From Devosia sp. Root413D1 (lineage in GTDB: Bacteria; Pseudomonadota; Alphaproteobacteria; Rhizobiales; Devosiaceae): a stretch of DNA of 64,000 nt. Positions 37,245 through 49,178 of the stretch are shown one piece after another. The notes under the pieces are model-generated. The model had not been told where the DNA came from and searched no databases. It saw only the letters and a list, made by a program, of their open reading frames with translations. The stretch lies in NCBI RefSeq assembly GCF_001425235.1, contig NZ_LMEA01000008.1:372001-436000 (forward strand), read 5' to 3'. Numbering within the stretch: position 1 is the first letter of the stretch; every line of letters starts with the position of its first letter. The position numbers and the translations under genes are program-made.

Positions 37245-38651
37245 TCACCCCAGTCGATACGGCACCACTTCGCGCCGATCGACATCGATCTCCAGCCGCG
37301 CATCCATCGGTGGCACCGAGCGCTGGATGCAGTTGGTCCGGGGGCAGATCCGGCAACTGATCCCGATCGGCTCGAAGCCGCGGCAGAGGTCAAGGTCCGC
37401 CGCATAAGTGAGCTTGCTCGCATGCGCCACCTCGCAGCCGAGCGCATAGGCATAGCGCCGCACCGGTCCGCGAAACCCGCCAGTATGCTTTTCTTCCGAC
37501 CAGGCGAGACAGAGGTACCGATTGCCGTCCGGCGTCTCTGCCAGTTGCCGCGCGATCCGCCCATTATGCTCGCCGAATACCCGGTGCACGTTCCAGAGCG
37601 GGCACGCGCCGCCGAAGCGCGGGAACTGCAGTGGCGTTGCCGAGTGCCGCTTGGTGATCGTCCCCGCCGCGTCCACCCGCGCAAAAAAGAACGGCACGCC
37701 GCGCGCCCTGGGCCGCTGCATGGTCGAGAGCCGATGCCCGACCTGCTCCATCGACGCGCCGAACTCGAACGCCAGTTCCTCGACGTCGTAGCCAGTGCGA
37801 TCCGCCGCCGCGAGGAACGCTCCATACGGCATCTGCAATGCCCCGGCGAAGTAGTTGGCCAGTCCCAGCCGGCAGATATCGGCTGCCTGCCGGGTCTTGA
37901 ACTCCGCCCCGGTGACGATCTCATCGATCAGTTCCGCCTGTTCGATCAGCGCCAGCTGCACGCCAAGCTGGAAATACTGCGTCGCTGGCGCCAGCCTCCC
38001 GTTCAGCACGATGGTGCGCGAGGCCCGTTCGAACCGCCGCAACTGGTCCGGCGAGTTCGGCTCCTCGAACACTACCGAAACCCGATGGCGTGTTGTCAGG
38101 TAGTTCGCCAGTCGCTCGAGCCGTCCATGCAACGCCAGCCCGATCGTTCCGGCGAGGTTCTCCGCCGCGAGATCAAGTGGATCGACGTAATTGTTGGCGT
38201 AGTGGAAGAAGTCGCGGACTTCCTCGTAGCTGGTCTGCAGGCCGGGGCCGCCAACCATCGCCGCGTCCGCCCCCATCAGTCGCTCGTTCGCCTTGCGATA
38301 GGCCTCGTAGAGCCGCAGCATCGCCCGCGCCGTATCGGGCGCACTTGCCGCCACCGACTTGAGCTCGATCAGCCCTGGCGCCGCCTCGCCGAACAGCGGA
38401 TCGGCCATCGCTTCACGCAGGTCGGCCAGCACCCGGTCGGCCCCTTCCGAGGTCAACTCCCCTAGGTCGAGCCCGAAATTCTCGGCCAGCGTCAGCATCA
38501 GCGAAGCCGTCAGCGGCCGCTGGTTGTTTTCGATCTGGTTGAGATACGACACCGAGATCTCGAGCCGCCGCGCCAGCTCGCGCTGCGTCAGCCCCGCCCT
38601 GGTGCGCGCCGCCCGCACCCGAGCTCCGGCGAAGATCTTACGGTCAGCCAT
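37245..38651 (-). CDS. pccR: Short-chain fatty acyl-CoA regulator (PccR/RamB type)
   Basis: 468 residues from ATG 38651. N-terminal Xre-type helix-turn-helix ([24 protein letters not shown]), a middle IrrE/ImmA-like domain (residues about 150-300) and a C-terminal ScfR domain with Cys-rich CRICPRTNC. This architecture is that of ScfR regulators; PccR of Rhodobacter sphaeroides activates propionyl-CoA carboxylase genes in response to propionyl-CoA or a related thioester. Here it lies divergently next to pccB, which fits that role. TTTGCAA-type repeats lie exactly over its start codon, and no ribosome site can be seen, so autoregulation or a leaderless start are possible. Confidence 0.92.
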   Translation of the reverse strand: MADRKIFAGARVRAARTRAGLTQRELARRLEISVSYLNQIENNQRPLTASLMLTLAENFGLDLGELTSEGADRVLADLREAMADPLFGEAAPGLIELKSVAASAPDTARAMLRLYEAYRKANERLMGADAAMVGGPGLQTSYEEVRDFFHYANNYVDPLDLAAENLAGTIGLALHGRLERLANYLTTRHRVSVVFEEPNSPDQLRRFERASRTIVLNGRLAPATQYFQLGVQLALIEQAELIDEIVTGAEFKTRQAADICRLGLANYFAGALQMPYGAFLAAADRTGYDVEELAFEFGASMEQVGHRLSTMQRPRARGVPFFFARVDAAGTITKRHSATPLQFPRFGGACPLWNVHRVFGEHNGRIARQLAETPDGNRYLCLAWSEEKHTGGFRGPVRRYAYALGCEVAHASKLTYAADLDLCRGFEPIGISCRICPRTNCIQRSVPPMDARLEIDVDRREVVPYRLG

Positions 38652-38697
38652 TCGCAAGTTCGCAATTTCACAGTTTGCAACTTTGCAGAATTAGCAG
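38651..38697. promoter_or_regulatory. PccR-type operator: repeated TTYGCAA boxes
   Basis: TTCGCAA at 38651 and 38659, TTTGCAA at 38674, TTTGCAG at 38682 and a weaker TTAGCAG at 38691. They form two pairs with 8-nt period, 23 nt apart. ScfR proteins such as PccR and RamB are known to bind TTTGCAAA-like half sites (from memory). Confidence 0.65.
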
Positions 38698-38757
38698 GTC
38701 CGCACATTCCTGTCTCTCGTCGCTTCGTCGGACCGTGTAAGCTGGCGATGGCTTGGA

Positions 38758-38850
38758 GCGTTTTCAGGAAAAGCTGCAGACTTTTCCGGTTCGAAAGCGC
38801 GACCAACAAAGAAGACTTGGAGCATTCGCCGTTCGCCAGAACGGTGAATG
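38758..38850 (+). repeat. Two-hairpin dispersed element, copy A, in the pccB leader
   Basis: First hairpin: outer stem GCGTTTTC (38758-38765) / GAAAGCGC (38793-38800), inner GGAAAAG (38767-38773) / CTTTTCC (38781-38787), with TGCAG in the loop. Second hairpin: CATTCGCCGTTC (38823-38834) / GAACGGTGAATG (38839-38850), 12 pairs including one G.U. It sits between the PccR boxes and the pccB start. Confidence 0.75.
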
Positions 38851-38870
38851 ATCAACGCTCAGGGGACTCC

Positions 38871-40403
38871 ATGCAAAAGATCATCGCCGCGCTCGATCAG
38901 CGGCGCAATGAGGCCCGTCTCGGCGGCGGCCAGAAGCGCATCGATGCTCAGCACGGCAAGGGCAAACTCACCGCCCGTGAGCGCCTCGAGGTGCTGCTCG
39001 ATCCCGGTTCCTTCGAGGAATACGACATGTTCGTCACCCACCGGGCGGTGGATTTCGGCATGGAGCAGAACATCATCCCGGGCGATGGCGTGGTTACCGG
39101 CTGGGGCACCATCAATGGGCGCCTCACTTACGTGTTCAGCCAGGATTTCACCGTCTTCGGCGGTTCCCTCTCCGAAACCCACGCCCAGAAAATCTGCAAG
39201 ATCATGGATCTTGCCGTGCAGAACGGCGCGCCCGTCATCGGCCTCAACGATTCCGGCGGCGCCCGCATCCAAGAGGGTGTCGCGGCGCTGGGCGGCTATG
39301 CCGAGGTGTTCTGGCGCAACGTCCAGGCCTCGGGCGCCATCCCGCAGATCTCGGTGGTGATGGGCCCCACCGCCGGCGGCGCGGTCTATTCTCCCGCCAT
39401 GACCGACTTCATCTACATGGTGAAGGACACCTCCTACATGTACGTCACCGGCCCGGACGTGGTGAAAACCGTCACTTCCGAGATCGTCACTCACGAGGAA
39501 CTCGGCGGCGCCTCGACCCACACCAAGGTTTCGTCGGTCGCCGACGCCGCTTTCGACAATGACATCGAGACCCTGCTCGAAGTCCGCCGCCTGTTCGATT
39601 TCCTGCCGCTGAGCGCGGCCGACAAGCCGCCCGTGGTCGCCGTCAACGACACCATCGACCGTGCAGAGCCCAGCCTCGACACCCTGATCCCCGACAGCGC
39701 CAATAAGCCCTACGACATGCGCGAGGTGATCCTCAAAATCGCCGACGAGGGCGATTTCCTTGAGATCCAGAAGGACCATGCCGGCAATATCCTCGTAGGC
39801 TTCATCCGTCTCAACGGTGGGACGGTGGGCGTCATCGCCAACCAGCCGCTGGTTCTCGCCGGCTGTCTCGACATCAACTCGTCGAAGAAGGCGGCGCGGT
39901 TCATCCGCTTCTGCGACGCCTTCTCGATCCCCATCCTGACCCTGGTCGATGTCCCCGGCTTTCTCCCCGGCGTCGCCCAGGAATATGGCGGCATCATCAA
40001 GCACGGCGCCAAGCTCCTCTTCGCCTATGCCGAAGCCACTGTCCCCAAGGTCACCGTCATCACCCGCAAGGCCTATGGCGGCGCCTATGACGTGATGGCG
40101 AGTAAGCACATCCGCGCCGACGTCAACTACGCCTGGCCGACGGCCGAAATCGCCGTGATGGGCGCCAAGGGCGCGACGGAAATCCTCTACCGCTCCGAAC
40201 TCAGCGACAAAGACAAGATCGCAAGACGCACCGCGGATTACGAGGCAAGGTTCGCCAACCCATTTGTCGCGGCGGAACGCGGCTTCATCGACGATGTGAT
40301 CATGCCGCACGGCACCCGTCGGCGGGTAGCACGGGCGTTCGAAACGCTGAGGAACAAGAAGGCGGTGATCCCGCTGAAGAAGCACGGGAACATTCCGCTG
40401 TGA
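38871..40403 (+). CDS. pccB: Propionyl-CoA carboxylase beta subunit (carboxyltransferase)
   Basis: 510 residues from ATG 38871 with AGGGGA at 38861-38866; the frame is open further upstream but only through the hairpin element. It transfers CO2 from carboxybiotin to propionyl-CoA to give methylmalonyl-CoA. N-terminal half: [32 protein letters not shown] and [18 protein letters not shown]-terminal half: [32 protein letters not shown] and YGGAYDVM. The biotin subunit pccA lies after the inserted DUF559 gene. Confidence 0.96.
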   Translation: MQKIIAALDQRRNEARLGGGQKRIDAQHGKGKLTARERLEVLLDPGSFEEYDMFVTHRAVDFGMEQNIIPGDGVVTGWGTINGRLTYVFSQDFTVFGGSLSETHAQKICKIMDLAVQNGAPVIGLNDSGGARIQEGVAALGGYAEVFWRNVQASGAIPQISVVMGPTAGGAVYSPAMTDFIYMVKDTSYMYVTGPDVVKTVTSEIVTHEELGGASTHTKVSSVADAAFDNDIETLLEVRRLFDFLPLSAADKPPVVAVNDTIDRAEPSLDTLIPDSANKPYDMREVILKIADEGDFLEIQKDHAGNILVGFIRLNGGTVGVIANQPLVLAGCLDINSSKKAARFIRFCDAFSIPILTLVDVPGFLPGVAQEYGGIIKHGAKLLFAYAEATVPKVTVITRKAYGGAYDVMASKHIRADVNYAWPTAEIAVMGAKGATEILYRSELSDKDKIARRTADYEARFANPFVAAERGFIDDVIMPHGTRRRVARAFETLRNKKAVIPLKKHGNIPL

Positions 40404-40442
40404 GGGGCTTGGTGCCAACCACCGGCCGCGCCCCCCACGCCT

Positions 40443-40482
40443 CCCTCCCCCGTTGCGGGGAGGGATCAAGGGTGGGGGGAGC
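40443..40482 (+). repeat. Left inverted repeat flanking the DUF559 gene
   Basis: 40 nt with an internal CCCTCCCC...GGGGAGGG hairpin followed by ATCAAGGGTGGGGGGAGC. It equals the reverse complement of 40861-40900 with one mismatch (position 40454 T against C). Outer flanks extend the match to 44 nt with one further mismatch. Confidence 0.85.
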
Positions 40483-40512
40483 CGCACACTCGACGGCGGA
40501 GGCAAGGCACCC

Positions 40513-40956
40513 ATGAGCACCGAGCTCACCCAAAAGCTCCGCCGTAACCCTCCCGAACCCGAGCGCCGTATGTGGGCAATCCTCTTCCCGCTACGCAGCC
40601 AGGGTTACAACTTCCGCCGTCAGGCCCAGATCGGCGCCTACTATGCCGACTTCGCGTGCCGCCATCCGGCAATAGTGATCGAAGTCGATGGCGAAACGCA
40701 CACGACCGACCTTGCCCAGACAAACGACGCGACACGCGACGACTATTTCGCTGGGCGCGGCTACCGCGTGCTGAGGTTCTGGAACAACGATGTTATGGAG
40801 AATGCAGAGGGTGTCTATCTGACCATCGCAGCGGCACTTGCCGAGATATCCAGCGTAGCTGCTCCCCCCACCCTTGATCCCTCCCCGCGACGGGGGAGGG
40901 AGTCGACTGCCAGCTCCGGCGCCAGGCAGTCGGATCCCGACAGGACCACCCCCTGA
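40513..40956 (+). CDS. DUF559 (Vsr-like) endonuclease-fold protein
   Basis: 147 residues from ATG 40513 (GGAGG at 40498-40502). The core has ELTQKLRRNPPEPERRMWAIL, GYNFRRQAQIGAYYADFAC with the metal-binding Asp, and IVIEVDGETH, a PD-(D/E)xK nuclease pattern as in the DUF559/Vsr group, then RGYRVLRFWNNDV. The last about 30 residues (PPTLDPSPRRGRE...) are translated from the right inverted repeat. It stands between pccB and pccA, unrelated to their pathway, and its TGA abuts the pccA ATG. DUF559 proteins have no settled function. Confidence 0.88.
   Translation: MSTELTQKLRRNPPEPERRMWAILFPLRSQGYNFRRQAQIGAYYADFACRHPAIVIEVDGETHTTDLAQTNDATRDDYFAGRGYRVLRFWNNDVMENAEGVYLTIAAALAEISSVAAPPTLDPSPRRGRESTASSGARQSDPDRTTP
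40861..40900 (-). repeat. Right inverted repeat flanking the DUF559 gene
   Basis: Near-perfect reverse complement of 40443-40482. It lies inside the DUF559 reading frame. Confidence 0.85.
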
Positions 40957-42933
40957 ATGTTCTCCTCCCTCCTCATCGCCAATCGCGGCGAGATTGCCTG
41001 TCGCGTTATCCGCACCGCCAAGCGGATGGGCATCCGCACCATCGCCGTCTATTCCGACGCCGATCGTGATGCCGTTCACGTCAAGCTCGCCGACGAGGCC
41101 GTGCATATCGGTGGCTCTGCCGCCCGCGACTCTTATCTCTCGATCGAGAAGATCGTTGCGGCCTGCAAGCAGAGCGGCGCCGAAGCGGTACACCCCGGCT
41201 ATGGCTTCCTCTCGGAGAATCCCGCCTTCGCTGCAGCCCTTGCGGCGGAGGGCATCATCTTCGTCGGCCCGCCGGTGAAAGCCATCGAGGCGATGGGCGA
41301 CAAGATCACCAGTAAGAAGCTGGCCGCCGCGGCCGGCGTCTCCACCGTTCCCGGCCATATGGGCCTCATCGCCGATGCCGAGGAGGCCGTCACCATCTCG
41401 CGCTCCATCGGCTATCCGGTGATGATCAAGGCTTCTGCCGGCGGTGGTGGCAAGGGCATGCGCATTGCCCACAGCGATGCCGAAGCTCGCGAGGGTTTTG
41501 AGCGTTCGAAATCCGAGGCCGCGTCAAGCTTCGGCGACGATCGCATCTTCATCGAGAAATTCGTCACCGAGCCGCGCCACATCGAAATCCAGCTGATCGG
41601 CGATCAGCACGGCAATGTGCTGTGGCTCAACGAGCGCGAATGCTCGATCCAGCGCCGCAACCAGAAGGTGATCGAGGAGGCACCGTCGCCTTTCCTCGAC
41701 GTCGCCACTCGCAAGGCCATGGGCGAGCAGTCCGTCGCCCTCGCCAAGGCGGTAGGCTACACCTCGGCCGGCACTGTCGAGTTCATCGTCGACAAGGATC
41801 GCAACTTCTACTTCCTCGAGATGAACACCCGGCTGCAGGTCGAGCACCCGGTCACCGAACTGATCACCGGCCTCGACTTGGTCGAGCTGATGTTCCTAGC
41901 CGCATCAGGCGAGAAGCTGCCGCTCACTCAGGCCGATATCGGCATCAATGGTTGGGCCATCGAGAGCCGCATCTACGCCGAGGACCCATTCCGCAACTTC
42001 CTGCCCTCCACCGGTCGGCTCACCCGCTATAGCCCACCAGTCGAGGAGGCCTCGCCCGAACTGGTGGTCCGCAACGATACCGGCGTTGCCGAAGGCGGCG
42101 AGATTTCCACCTTCTACGATCCGATGATCGCCAAGCTCTGCACCTGGGCCCCGACTCGCACCGAAGCGATCGACGCCATGGAAGTGGCGCTCGACGAGTT
42201 CGAGCTCGAAGGCGTCGGCAACAACATCCCGTTCCTCTCGGCTGTCATGGGGCAGGAGCGCTTCCGCTCCGGCCGCCTCACCACCGGCTACATCGCTGAG
42301 GAATTCCCCAACGGCTTCAGCGGTGTACCGCCGGACGCGGAATCTCTGACGCATCTGGCGGCGCTCGCCTGCTGCTCTGCCTTCGCGCTCGACAAGCGGC
42401 TCTACCCGACGACGCCTGAACCACGCGCCGTGATCATTGGCGCCGAGCGCTGGGACTTCTCGGTCCGCGCCGATGGTATCGAGTATTGGCTGACCGCGCC
42501 GGACGGCAAGAAGCTGCTGGTCGAAAGCGGCTGGAAGCCCGGCAACAGCCTCTGCATCGCCCGCGTCGATGGGCGCCTGCACCACGTCAAGCTCGATCGC
42601 GTCACCGGCGGCTTCCGCCTGCGCTGGCGCGGTGCCGATCTCGTCGCCAAGGTGTTGCTGCCGCACGTCGCCGACCTGATGCCGCTGATGCCGGTGAAGG
42701 TGCCGCCCGACCTTTCGAAGTTCCTGCTCTGCCCGATGCCCGGCCAGATCGTCCGCATCGACGTCGCCGAAGGCGATATCGTCGAAGACGGCCAGACCCT
42801 CGCCATTGTCGAGGCGATGAAGATGGAGAACGTGCTGAAGGCGGAAAAGCGCGCACGGATCAGCAAGGTGCGCGTGAAACCCGGCAGCGTTCTGGCGGTG
42901 GACGAGGTGATTTTGGAGTTCGAGGCGGTATGA
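40957..42933 (+). CDS. pccA: Propionyl-CoA carboxylase alpha subunit (biotin carboxylase + BCCP)
   Basis: 658 residues. Biotin carboxylase domain: [20 protein letters not shown] at the N-terminus, the Gly-rich ATP loop [29 protein letters not shown]-type linker follows (residues about 460-580). The C-terminal biotinyl domain has EAMKMEN with the biotinylated Lys622. It supplies carboxybiotin to PccB. Its ATG touches the DUF559 stop (TGAATG). A 148-nt gap with a repeat separates it from the mutase. Confidence 0.96.
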   Translation: MFSSLLIANRGEIACRVIRTAKRMGIRTIAVYSDADRDAVHVKLADEAVHIGGSAARDSYLSIEKIVAACKQSGAEAVHPGYGFLSENPAFAAALAAEGIIFVGPPVKAIEAMGDKITSKKLAAAAGVSTVPGHMGLIADAEEAVTISRSIGYPVMIKASAGGGGKGMRIAHSDAEAREGFERSKSEAASSFGDDRIFIEKFVTEPRHIEIQLIGDQHGNVLWLNERECSIQRRNQKVIEEAPSPFLDVATRKAMGEQSVALAKAVGYTSAGTVEFIVDKDRNFYFLEMNTRLQVEHPVTELITGLDLVELMFLAASGEKLPLTQADIGINGWAIESRIYAEDPFRNFLPSTGRLTRYSPPVEEASPELVVRNDTGVAEGGEISTFYDPMIAKLCTWAPTRTEAIDAMEVALDEFELEGVGNNIPFLSAVMGQERFRSGRLTTGYIAEEFPNGFSGVPPDAESLTHLAALACCSAFALDKRLYPTTPEPRAVIIGAERWDFSVRADGIEYWLTAPDGKKLLVESGWKPGNSLCIARVDGRLHHVKLDRVTGGFRLRWRGADLVAKVLLPHVADLMPLMPVKVPPDLSKFLLCPMPGQIVRIDVAEGDIVEDGQTLAIVEAMKMENVLKAEKRARISKVRVKPGSVLAVDEVILEFEAV

Positions 42934-42957
42934 TCATGGTCCGGTGTGTGTGGCTCA

Positions 42958-43073
42958 CCCCTCATCCGCCCTTCGGGCACCTTCTCCCACAACGGGAGAA
43001 GGCGATCACCTCAGGGGTCACAGTCGGGCCTTCTCCCTTGATGGGAGAAGGTGGCCGACAGGCCGGATGAGGG
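42958..43073. repeat. Palindromic intergenic repeat, TTCTCCC type
   Basis: CCCCTCATCCGCC... at the left and ...GGCCGGATGAGGG at the right are inverted copies, each with a CTTCTCCC/GGGAGAAG hairpin. Distinct from the CTCCCCC family. It fills the pccA-mutase gap; I see no cobalamin riboswitch there. Confidence 0.8.
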
Positions 43074-43081
43074 TGGGGCCC

Positions 43082-45207
<2,126 letters not shown>

Positions 45208-45211
<4 letters not shown>

Positions 45212-45633
45212 TCGGCAGGCTCAACCATGTCGCCATCGCCGTCCCGGATCTCGCCGCCGCTGCCGCGAAATACCGCGACCTGCTTGGGGCTGATGTGCAC
45301 CCCCCGCACGATCTGCCCGAGCACGGTGTTACCGTGGTTTTCGTCCAGCTCGAGAACACCAAGATCGAACTGATGACCCCTTTGGGCGAGAACTCGCCGG
45401 TCGCCAAGTTCCTCGCGAGTAATCCTTCGGGCGGCATGCATCACGTCTGCTACGAGGTGCCTGACATCGCCTCGTCTATCCGCACGCTGGTCGAAGCCGG
45501 CGCCCGTGTGCTCGGTGACGGCAAACCCAGGATCGGCGCCCACGGCCTGCCGGTGGTGTTCCTTCACCCCAAGGATTTCGACGGCACGCTGATCGAGCTC
45601 GAAGAGGTGAAGCCGGAGCTGCAGCCGGCGTAA
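45208..45633 (+). CDS. mce: Methylmalonyl-CoA epimerase
   Basis: 141 residues of the VOC fold; converts (S)- to (R)-methylmalonyl-CoA. Metal ligands: His in LNHVAIAV, His in GMHHVCYEV, and Glu in LIELEEV; Glu near [12 protein letters not shown] is also typical. The ATG overlaps the mutase stop (ATGA). It completes the propionyl-CoA to succinyl-CoA pathway. Convergent with rfbC after 21 nt. Confidence 0.95.
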
Positions 45634-45654
45634 TCTGTCGCAGGCTCGCCTGCC

Positions 45655-46203
45655 TCAGCCGCCTCGAGTGGCGGCGGCCAGACTCGGCGCCGCCGCATCC
45701 TTTCGCGAAACCACCGGAGCCCCGGTCAATGGCCACGCCACGGCGATCTCCGGATCATCCCAGCGGATGCTGCGGTCGCTCGCCGCGTGCCAGAAATCGG
45801 TAGTCTTGTACAAGAACTCGGTCCCATGCTCGAGCGCCAGGAACCCGTGCGCGAACCCGGCTGGGATCCAGAGCTGCTTGCGGTTCGCCGCGCTGAGTTC
45901 CACCCACGCCCATTTGCCGAACGTGGGCGAACCCTCGCGAATATCCACGGCGACGTCGAACGCGGCGCCGGCGAGCACGCGCACCAGCTTGCCCTGGGCG
46001 TGCGGCGGCACCTGGTAGTGCAGCCCGCGCAGCACGCCCTTGTGGCTGATCGAGTGGTTGTCCTGCACGAAGTTGCCGTCGAAACCAGTCGCCTCGCGGA
46101 ACCTGGCCTCGTTGAAGCTCTCGAAGAAGGCGCCGCGCTCGTCCTCGAATACGCGCGGCTCGAACACCATCAACCCATCGATGTCCAGTCGCTCGACGTC
46201 CAT
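45655..46203 (-). CDS. rfbC: dTDP-4-dehydrorhamnose 3,5-epimerase
   Basis: 182 residues. Third step to dTDP-L-rhamnose. RmlC signatures: FVQDNHSISHKGVLRGLHYQ (catalytic His in LRGLHYQ), KLVRVLAGAAFDVAVDIR, and IPAGFAHGFLALE. Last gene of the operon; its start shares one base with the rfbA stop. Confidence 0.96.
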   Translation of the reverse strand: MDVERLDIDGLMVFEPRVFEDERGAFFESFNEARFREATGFDGNFVQDNHSISHKGVLRGLHYQVPPHAQGKLVRVLAGAAFDVAVDIREGSPTFGKWAWVELSAANRKQLWIPAGFAHGFLALEHGTEFLYKTTDFWHAASDRSIRWDDPEIAVAWPLTGAPVVSRKDAAAPSLAAATRGG

Positions 46204-47084
46204 CAGCCTCGCCCTTCGCGCAGCAGCGCCATGAGATACATGCCGTAGCCGCTCTTTCTAAGTGGCTGGGCGAGCCGCGCCAGCGCTTCATCGTCGATCC
46301 AGCCGTTACGCCAGGCGATTTCCTCCGGGCAGGCGACCTTGAAACCCTGCCGCTTCTCCAGCGTCGCGATGAACTGCCCGGCCTCGAGCAGTGAGTCATG
46401 TGTACCGGTGTCGAGCCAGGCAAAGCCGCGGCCCATCCGCTGTACATTGAGGGTGCCACGCTCCAGATAGAGGCGGTTGAGGTCGGTGATCTCAAGCTCA
46501 CCGCGCGCCGATGGTTTCAGGCTCCGCACCAGCTCGACCACTTCGGCGTCGTAGAAATAGAGCCCGGTCACGGCGTAGTTCGATTTGGGGAGCTCAGGCT
46601 TCTCCTCGATCGAGATCGCCGCACCGGCATGGTCGAACTCCACCACGCCATAACGCTCGGGGTCGTTCACGTGATAGGCGAACACCGTCGAGCCCTGCGC
46701 CTGCCGGTCGGCGACTTGCAGCAGTTTTGTCAGGTCATGGCCGAAGAAGATGTTGTCGCCGAGGATCAGCGCCGAGGGGCCGCCGCGGACGAAATCCGCG
46801 CCGAGGATGAACGCCTGCGCCAGCCCGTCCGGGCTCGGCTGCACCACGTAGCTCAGTTCCATCCCCCATTGCCGGCCGTCGCCGAGCAGGGTGCGGAACC
46901 GCGGCAGGTCCTCCGGCGTCGAGATCACCAGCACTTCGCGCATGCCGCCGCTCATCAGCGTCGACAGCGGATAGTAGATCATCGGCTTGTCGTAGACCGG
47001 CAGCAGCTGCTTGGAGACCGTCAGTGTCGCGGGGTGGAGGCGCGTCCCGGCGCCGCCGGCGAGAATGATGCCGCGGCGCGTCAT
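46203..47084 (-). CDS. rfbA: Glucose-1-phosphate thymidylyltransferase
   Basis: 293 residues. Makes dTDP-glucose from glucose-1-phosphate and dTTP. Nucleotide-binding [12 protein letters not shown] at the N-terminus, [29 protein letters not shown], and [12 protein letters not shown] are the RmlA hallmarks. Overlaps rfbD by 4 nt. Confidence 0.97.
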   Translation of the reverse strand: MTRRGIILAGGAGTRLHPATLTVSKQLLPVYDKPMIYYPLSTLMSGGMREVLVISTPEDLPRFRTLLGDGRQWGMELSYVVQPSPDGLAQAFILGADFVRGGPSALILGDNIFFGHDLTKLLQVADRQAQGSTVFAYHVNDPERYGVVEFDHAGAAISIEEKPELPKSNYAVTGLYFYDAEVVELVRSLKPSARGELEITDLNRLYLERGTLNVQRMGRGFAWLDTGTHDSLLEAGQFIATLEKRQGFKVACPEEIAWRNGWIDDEALARLAQPLRKSGYGMYLMALLREGRG

Positions 47085-47977
47085 CGGATGGTCTCCGGAA
47101 GCAGGGTGTCGAGCGTTCCCAGCACGTCGGCTTGCCAGTCGGGCAGCTCGATGCCGAGCGCGCTACGCAGCTTGTGCGTGGAAAGGCGCGAATTGTGCGG
47201 CCGCCTGGCCGGTGAGGGGAAGGCGCTGGACGATACCGGCAGCACTCGCTCCGGGCGCAGCTTAAGTGGTACGCCCCGCCGAACAGCTTCGCCGATGATG
47301 TAGCTTGCATAGCCGTGCCAGCTCGTCTCGCCTGCCGCGGCAAGGTGGTAGATGCCGCGGGCGAGCGGGCGGTCGTGGGCGATCTTCGCCACGGCGCGGG
47401 CCGTTACCTCGGCAATCAGCCGGGCGCTGGTCGGCGCCCCAACCTGGTCGTCGATCACCCTGAGCTCGTCACGGCTTTGCGCCAGCCCCAGAATTTTGGC
47501 GACGAAGTTGCTGCGACCCGGCGCGTGCACCCAGCTGGTCCGAAAGATCAGGTGCTTGCCGTCCGCCTTGCCGATCGCCTGCTCGCCGGCGCGTTTGCTT
47601 GCGCCATAGACGTTGAGCGGCGCCGTCGCATCATCCTCGGCATAGGGTCCTGGCTTCTCGCCATCGAACACGTAGTCGGTGGAGTAGTGGATCAGCCAGG
47701 CATCGCGTTCCGCCGCCGCGCGGGCCAGAGCAGCCGGCCCATCGGCATTCACCAGCTGCGCCAGCTCGGGTTCGCTCTCGGCCTGGTCGACGGCGGTGTA
47801 GGCGCCGGCATTGACGATCACGTCCGGCCGCTCGCGGTCGACTATCTTCGCCAGCCCTTCTGGATGTGCCAGGTCCGCGCCCTCGCGGCCGAACGCAACG
47901 ACCATACCGAGCGGGGCCAGCAATTGCGTCAGCGCCGTGCCGACCTGGCCGTCGCGTCCCAGGATCAGCAGTCTCAT
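47081..47977 (-). CDS. rfbD: dTDP-4-dehydrorhamnose reductase
   Basis: 298 residues from ATG 47977, which overlaps the rfbB stop by 4 nt (a longer frame to 48103 lies inside rfbB). Final step to dTDP-L-rhamnose. NAD(P) motif [15 protein letters not shown] with the catalytic Tyr region, and YGASKRAGE (YxxxK). The product feeds rhamnose into lipopolysaccharide or other glycans. Confidence 0.95.
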   Translation of the reverse strand: MRLLILGRDGQVGTALTQLLAPLGMVVAFGREGADLAHPEGLAKIVDRERPDVIVNAGAYTAVDQAESEPELAQLVNADGPAALARAAAERDAWLIHYSTDYVFDGEKPGPYAEDDATAPLNVYGASKRAGEQAIGKADGKHLIFRTSWVHAPGRSNFVAKILGLAQSRDELRVIDDQVGAPTSARLIAEVTARAVAKIAHDRPLARGIYHLAAAGETSWHGYASYIIGEAVRRGVPLKLRPERVLPVSSSAFPSPARRPHNSRLSTHKLRSALGIELPDWQADVLGTLDTLLPETIR

Positions 47978-49032
47978 CCGTACTGCCTCGCCACCCATTC
48001 GCGATAGGCGCCACTGGTCACGTCGGTAACCCAGGCTTCGTTGCCAAGGTACCAGTCGACGGTCTTCGCCAGGCCCTCCTCGAACACCACTGCGGGGCGC
48101 CACCCGAGCTCGCCGGCAAGCTTGGTGGGGTCTATGGCGTAGCGCCGGTCATGCCCCGGCCTGTCGGTCACATGGGTGATCTGCGCTGCGTAGCTCGCGC
48201 CATCGGGCCGCGGTCGCCTGGCATCGAGCAACGCGCAGATGGTTCGTACCACCTCGATATTGGTCTTCTGGTTGTCGCCGCCGATATTGTAGGTCTCGCC
48301 CGGCTTGCCGGCCTCGAGCACCCTGCGCAGTGCCGAGCAGTGGTCGCCGACATACAGCCAGTCGCGCACCTGCAGCCCATCGCCATAGAGCGGCAAAGCC
48401 TTTCCGTTCAATGCGTTATGGACGATTAGCGGAATCAGTTTCTCAGGAAATTGCAGCGGCCCGTAATTGTTCGAGCAGTTGGTAACGATCGTCGCGAGCC
48501 CATAGGTTTCGCGATAGGCCCGCACCAGGTGGTCGGATGAGGCCTTCGACGCCGCATAGGGACTGTTCGGCTTGTACGGGTTGGTCTCGGCGAACGGCGC
48601 CTCGTCGCGCGCCAGCGTGCCATAGACCTCGTCGGTCGAGACGTGGAGGAAGCGGAAATCCCGCCGCTTCGTCTCCTCGAGCCCGGTGACATAGGCCTTC
48701 ACTGCCTCGAGCAGGTGCAGCGTCCCCATCACATTGGTCTCGAAGAACGGCGCAGGGCCGGAGATCGACCGGTCGACATGGCTCTCCGCGGCGAAATTAA
48801 TGACGGCCCGCACGTCGTGTCCGCGCAGCAATCGGCCGACCAGGGCGCTGTCGCCGATCGAGCCGCGCACGAACTGGTGTCGGCTGTCGCCGGTGAGCGA
48901 CGTGAGGTTGGCGAGGTTGCCGGCATAGGTCAGAGCGTCAAGCGTCACCACCGGCTCATCGTTGGCCGCCAGCCAATCGAGCACAAAGTTTGAGCCGATG
49001 AAGCCCGCGCCGCCAGTCACCAGGATCGTCAT
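47974..49032 (-). CDS. rfbB: dTDP-glucose 4,6-dehydratase
   Basis: 352 residues. Converts dTDP-glucose to dTDP-4-keto-6-deoxyglucose. NAD motif GGAGFIGSNF, HVSTDEVYG (catalytic Asp-Glu), and YAASKASSDH (YxxxK). First gene of the minus-strand operon rfbB-D-A-C; all neighbours overlap by 1-4 nt. Confidence 0.97.
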   Translation of the reverse strand: MTILVTGGAGFIGSNFVLDWLAANDEPVVTLDALTYAGNLANLTSLTGDSRHQFVRGSIGDSALVGRLLRGHDVRAVINFAAESHVDRSISGPAPFFETNVMGTLHLLEAVKAYVTGLEETKRRDFRFLHVSTDEVYGTLARDEAPFAETNPYKPNSPYAASKASSDHLVRAYRETYGLATIVTNCSNNYGPLQFPEKLIPLIVHNALNGKALPLYGDGLQVRDWLYVGDHCSALRRVLEAGKPGETYNIGGDNQKTNIEVVRTICALLDARRPRPDGASYAAQITHVTDRPGHDRRYAIDPTKLAGELGWRPAVVFEEGLAKTVDWYLGNEAWVTDVTSGAYREWVARQYG

Positions 49033-49178
49033 CGTTTGGTCGTCCCCTTTCGCTGGCGGACCTTAGCCGCAATGCCCATGATCTGCTACCGCGGTGCGCT
49101 GGGGAGATCGGGGCGGCAGTCGGGGATGCACACCTGGTGTCCGCATGCTAATCAGCCTCATCCTTGGAGGAGGAAACC

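Noticed and set aside
40453-40512. Earlier start for the DUF559 gene
   Set aside because: The added residues (MRGGIKGGGSRTLDGGGKAP) come from the left inverted repeat, and ATG 40513 has a ribosome site.
42934-43081. Cobalamin riboswitch before methylmalonyl-CoA mutase
   Set aside because: The gap is filled by a palindromic repeat and no B12-box sequence could be found.
47978-48103. N-terminal extension of rfbD
   Set aside because: It lies wholly in rfbB and precedes the normal NAD-binding start [10 protein letters not shown].
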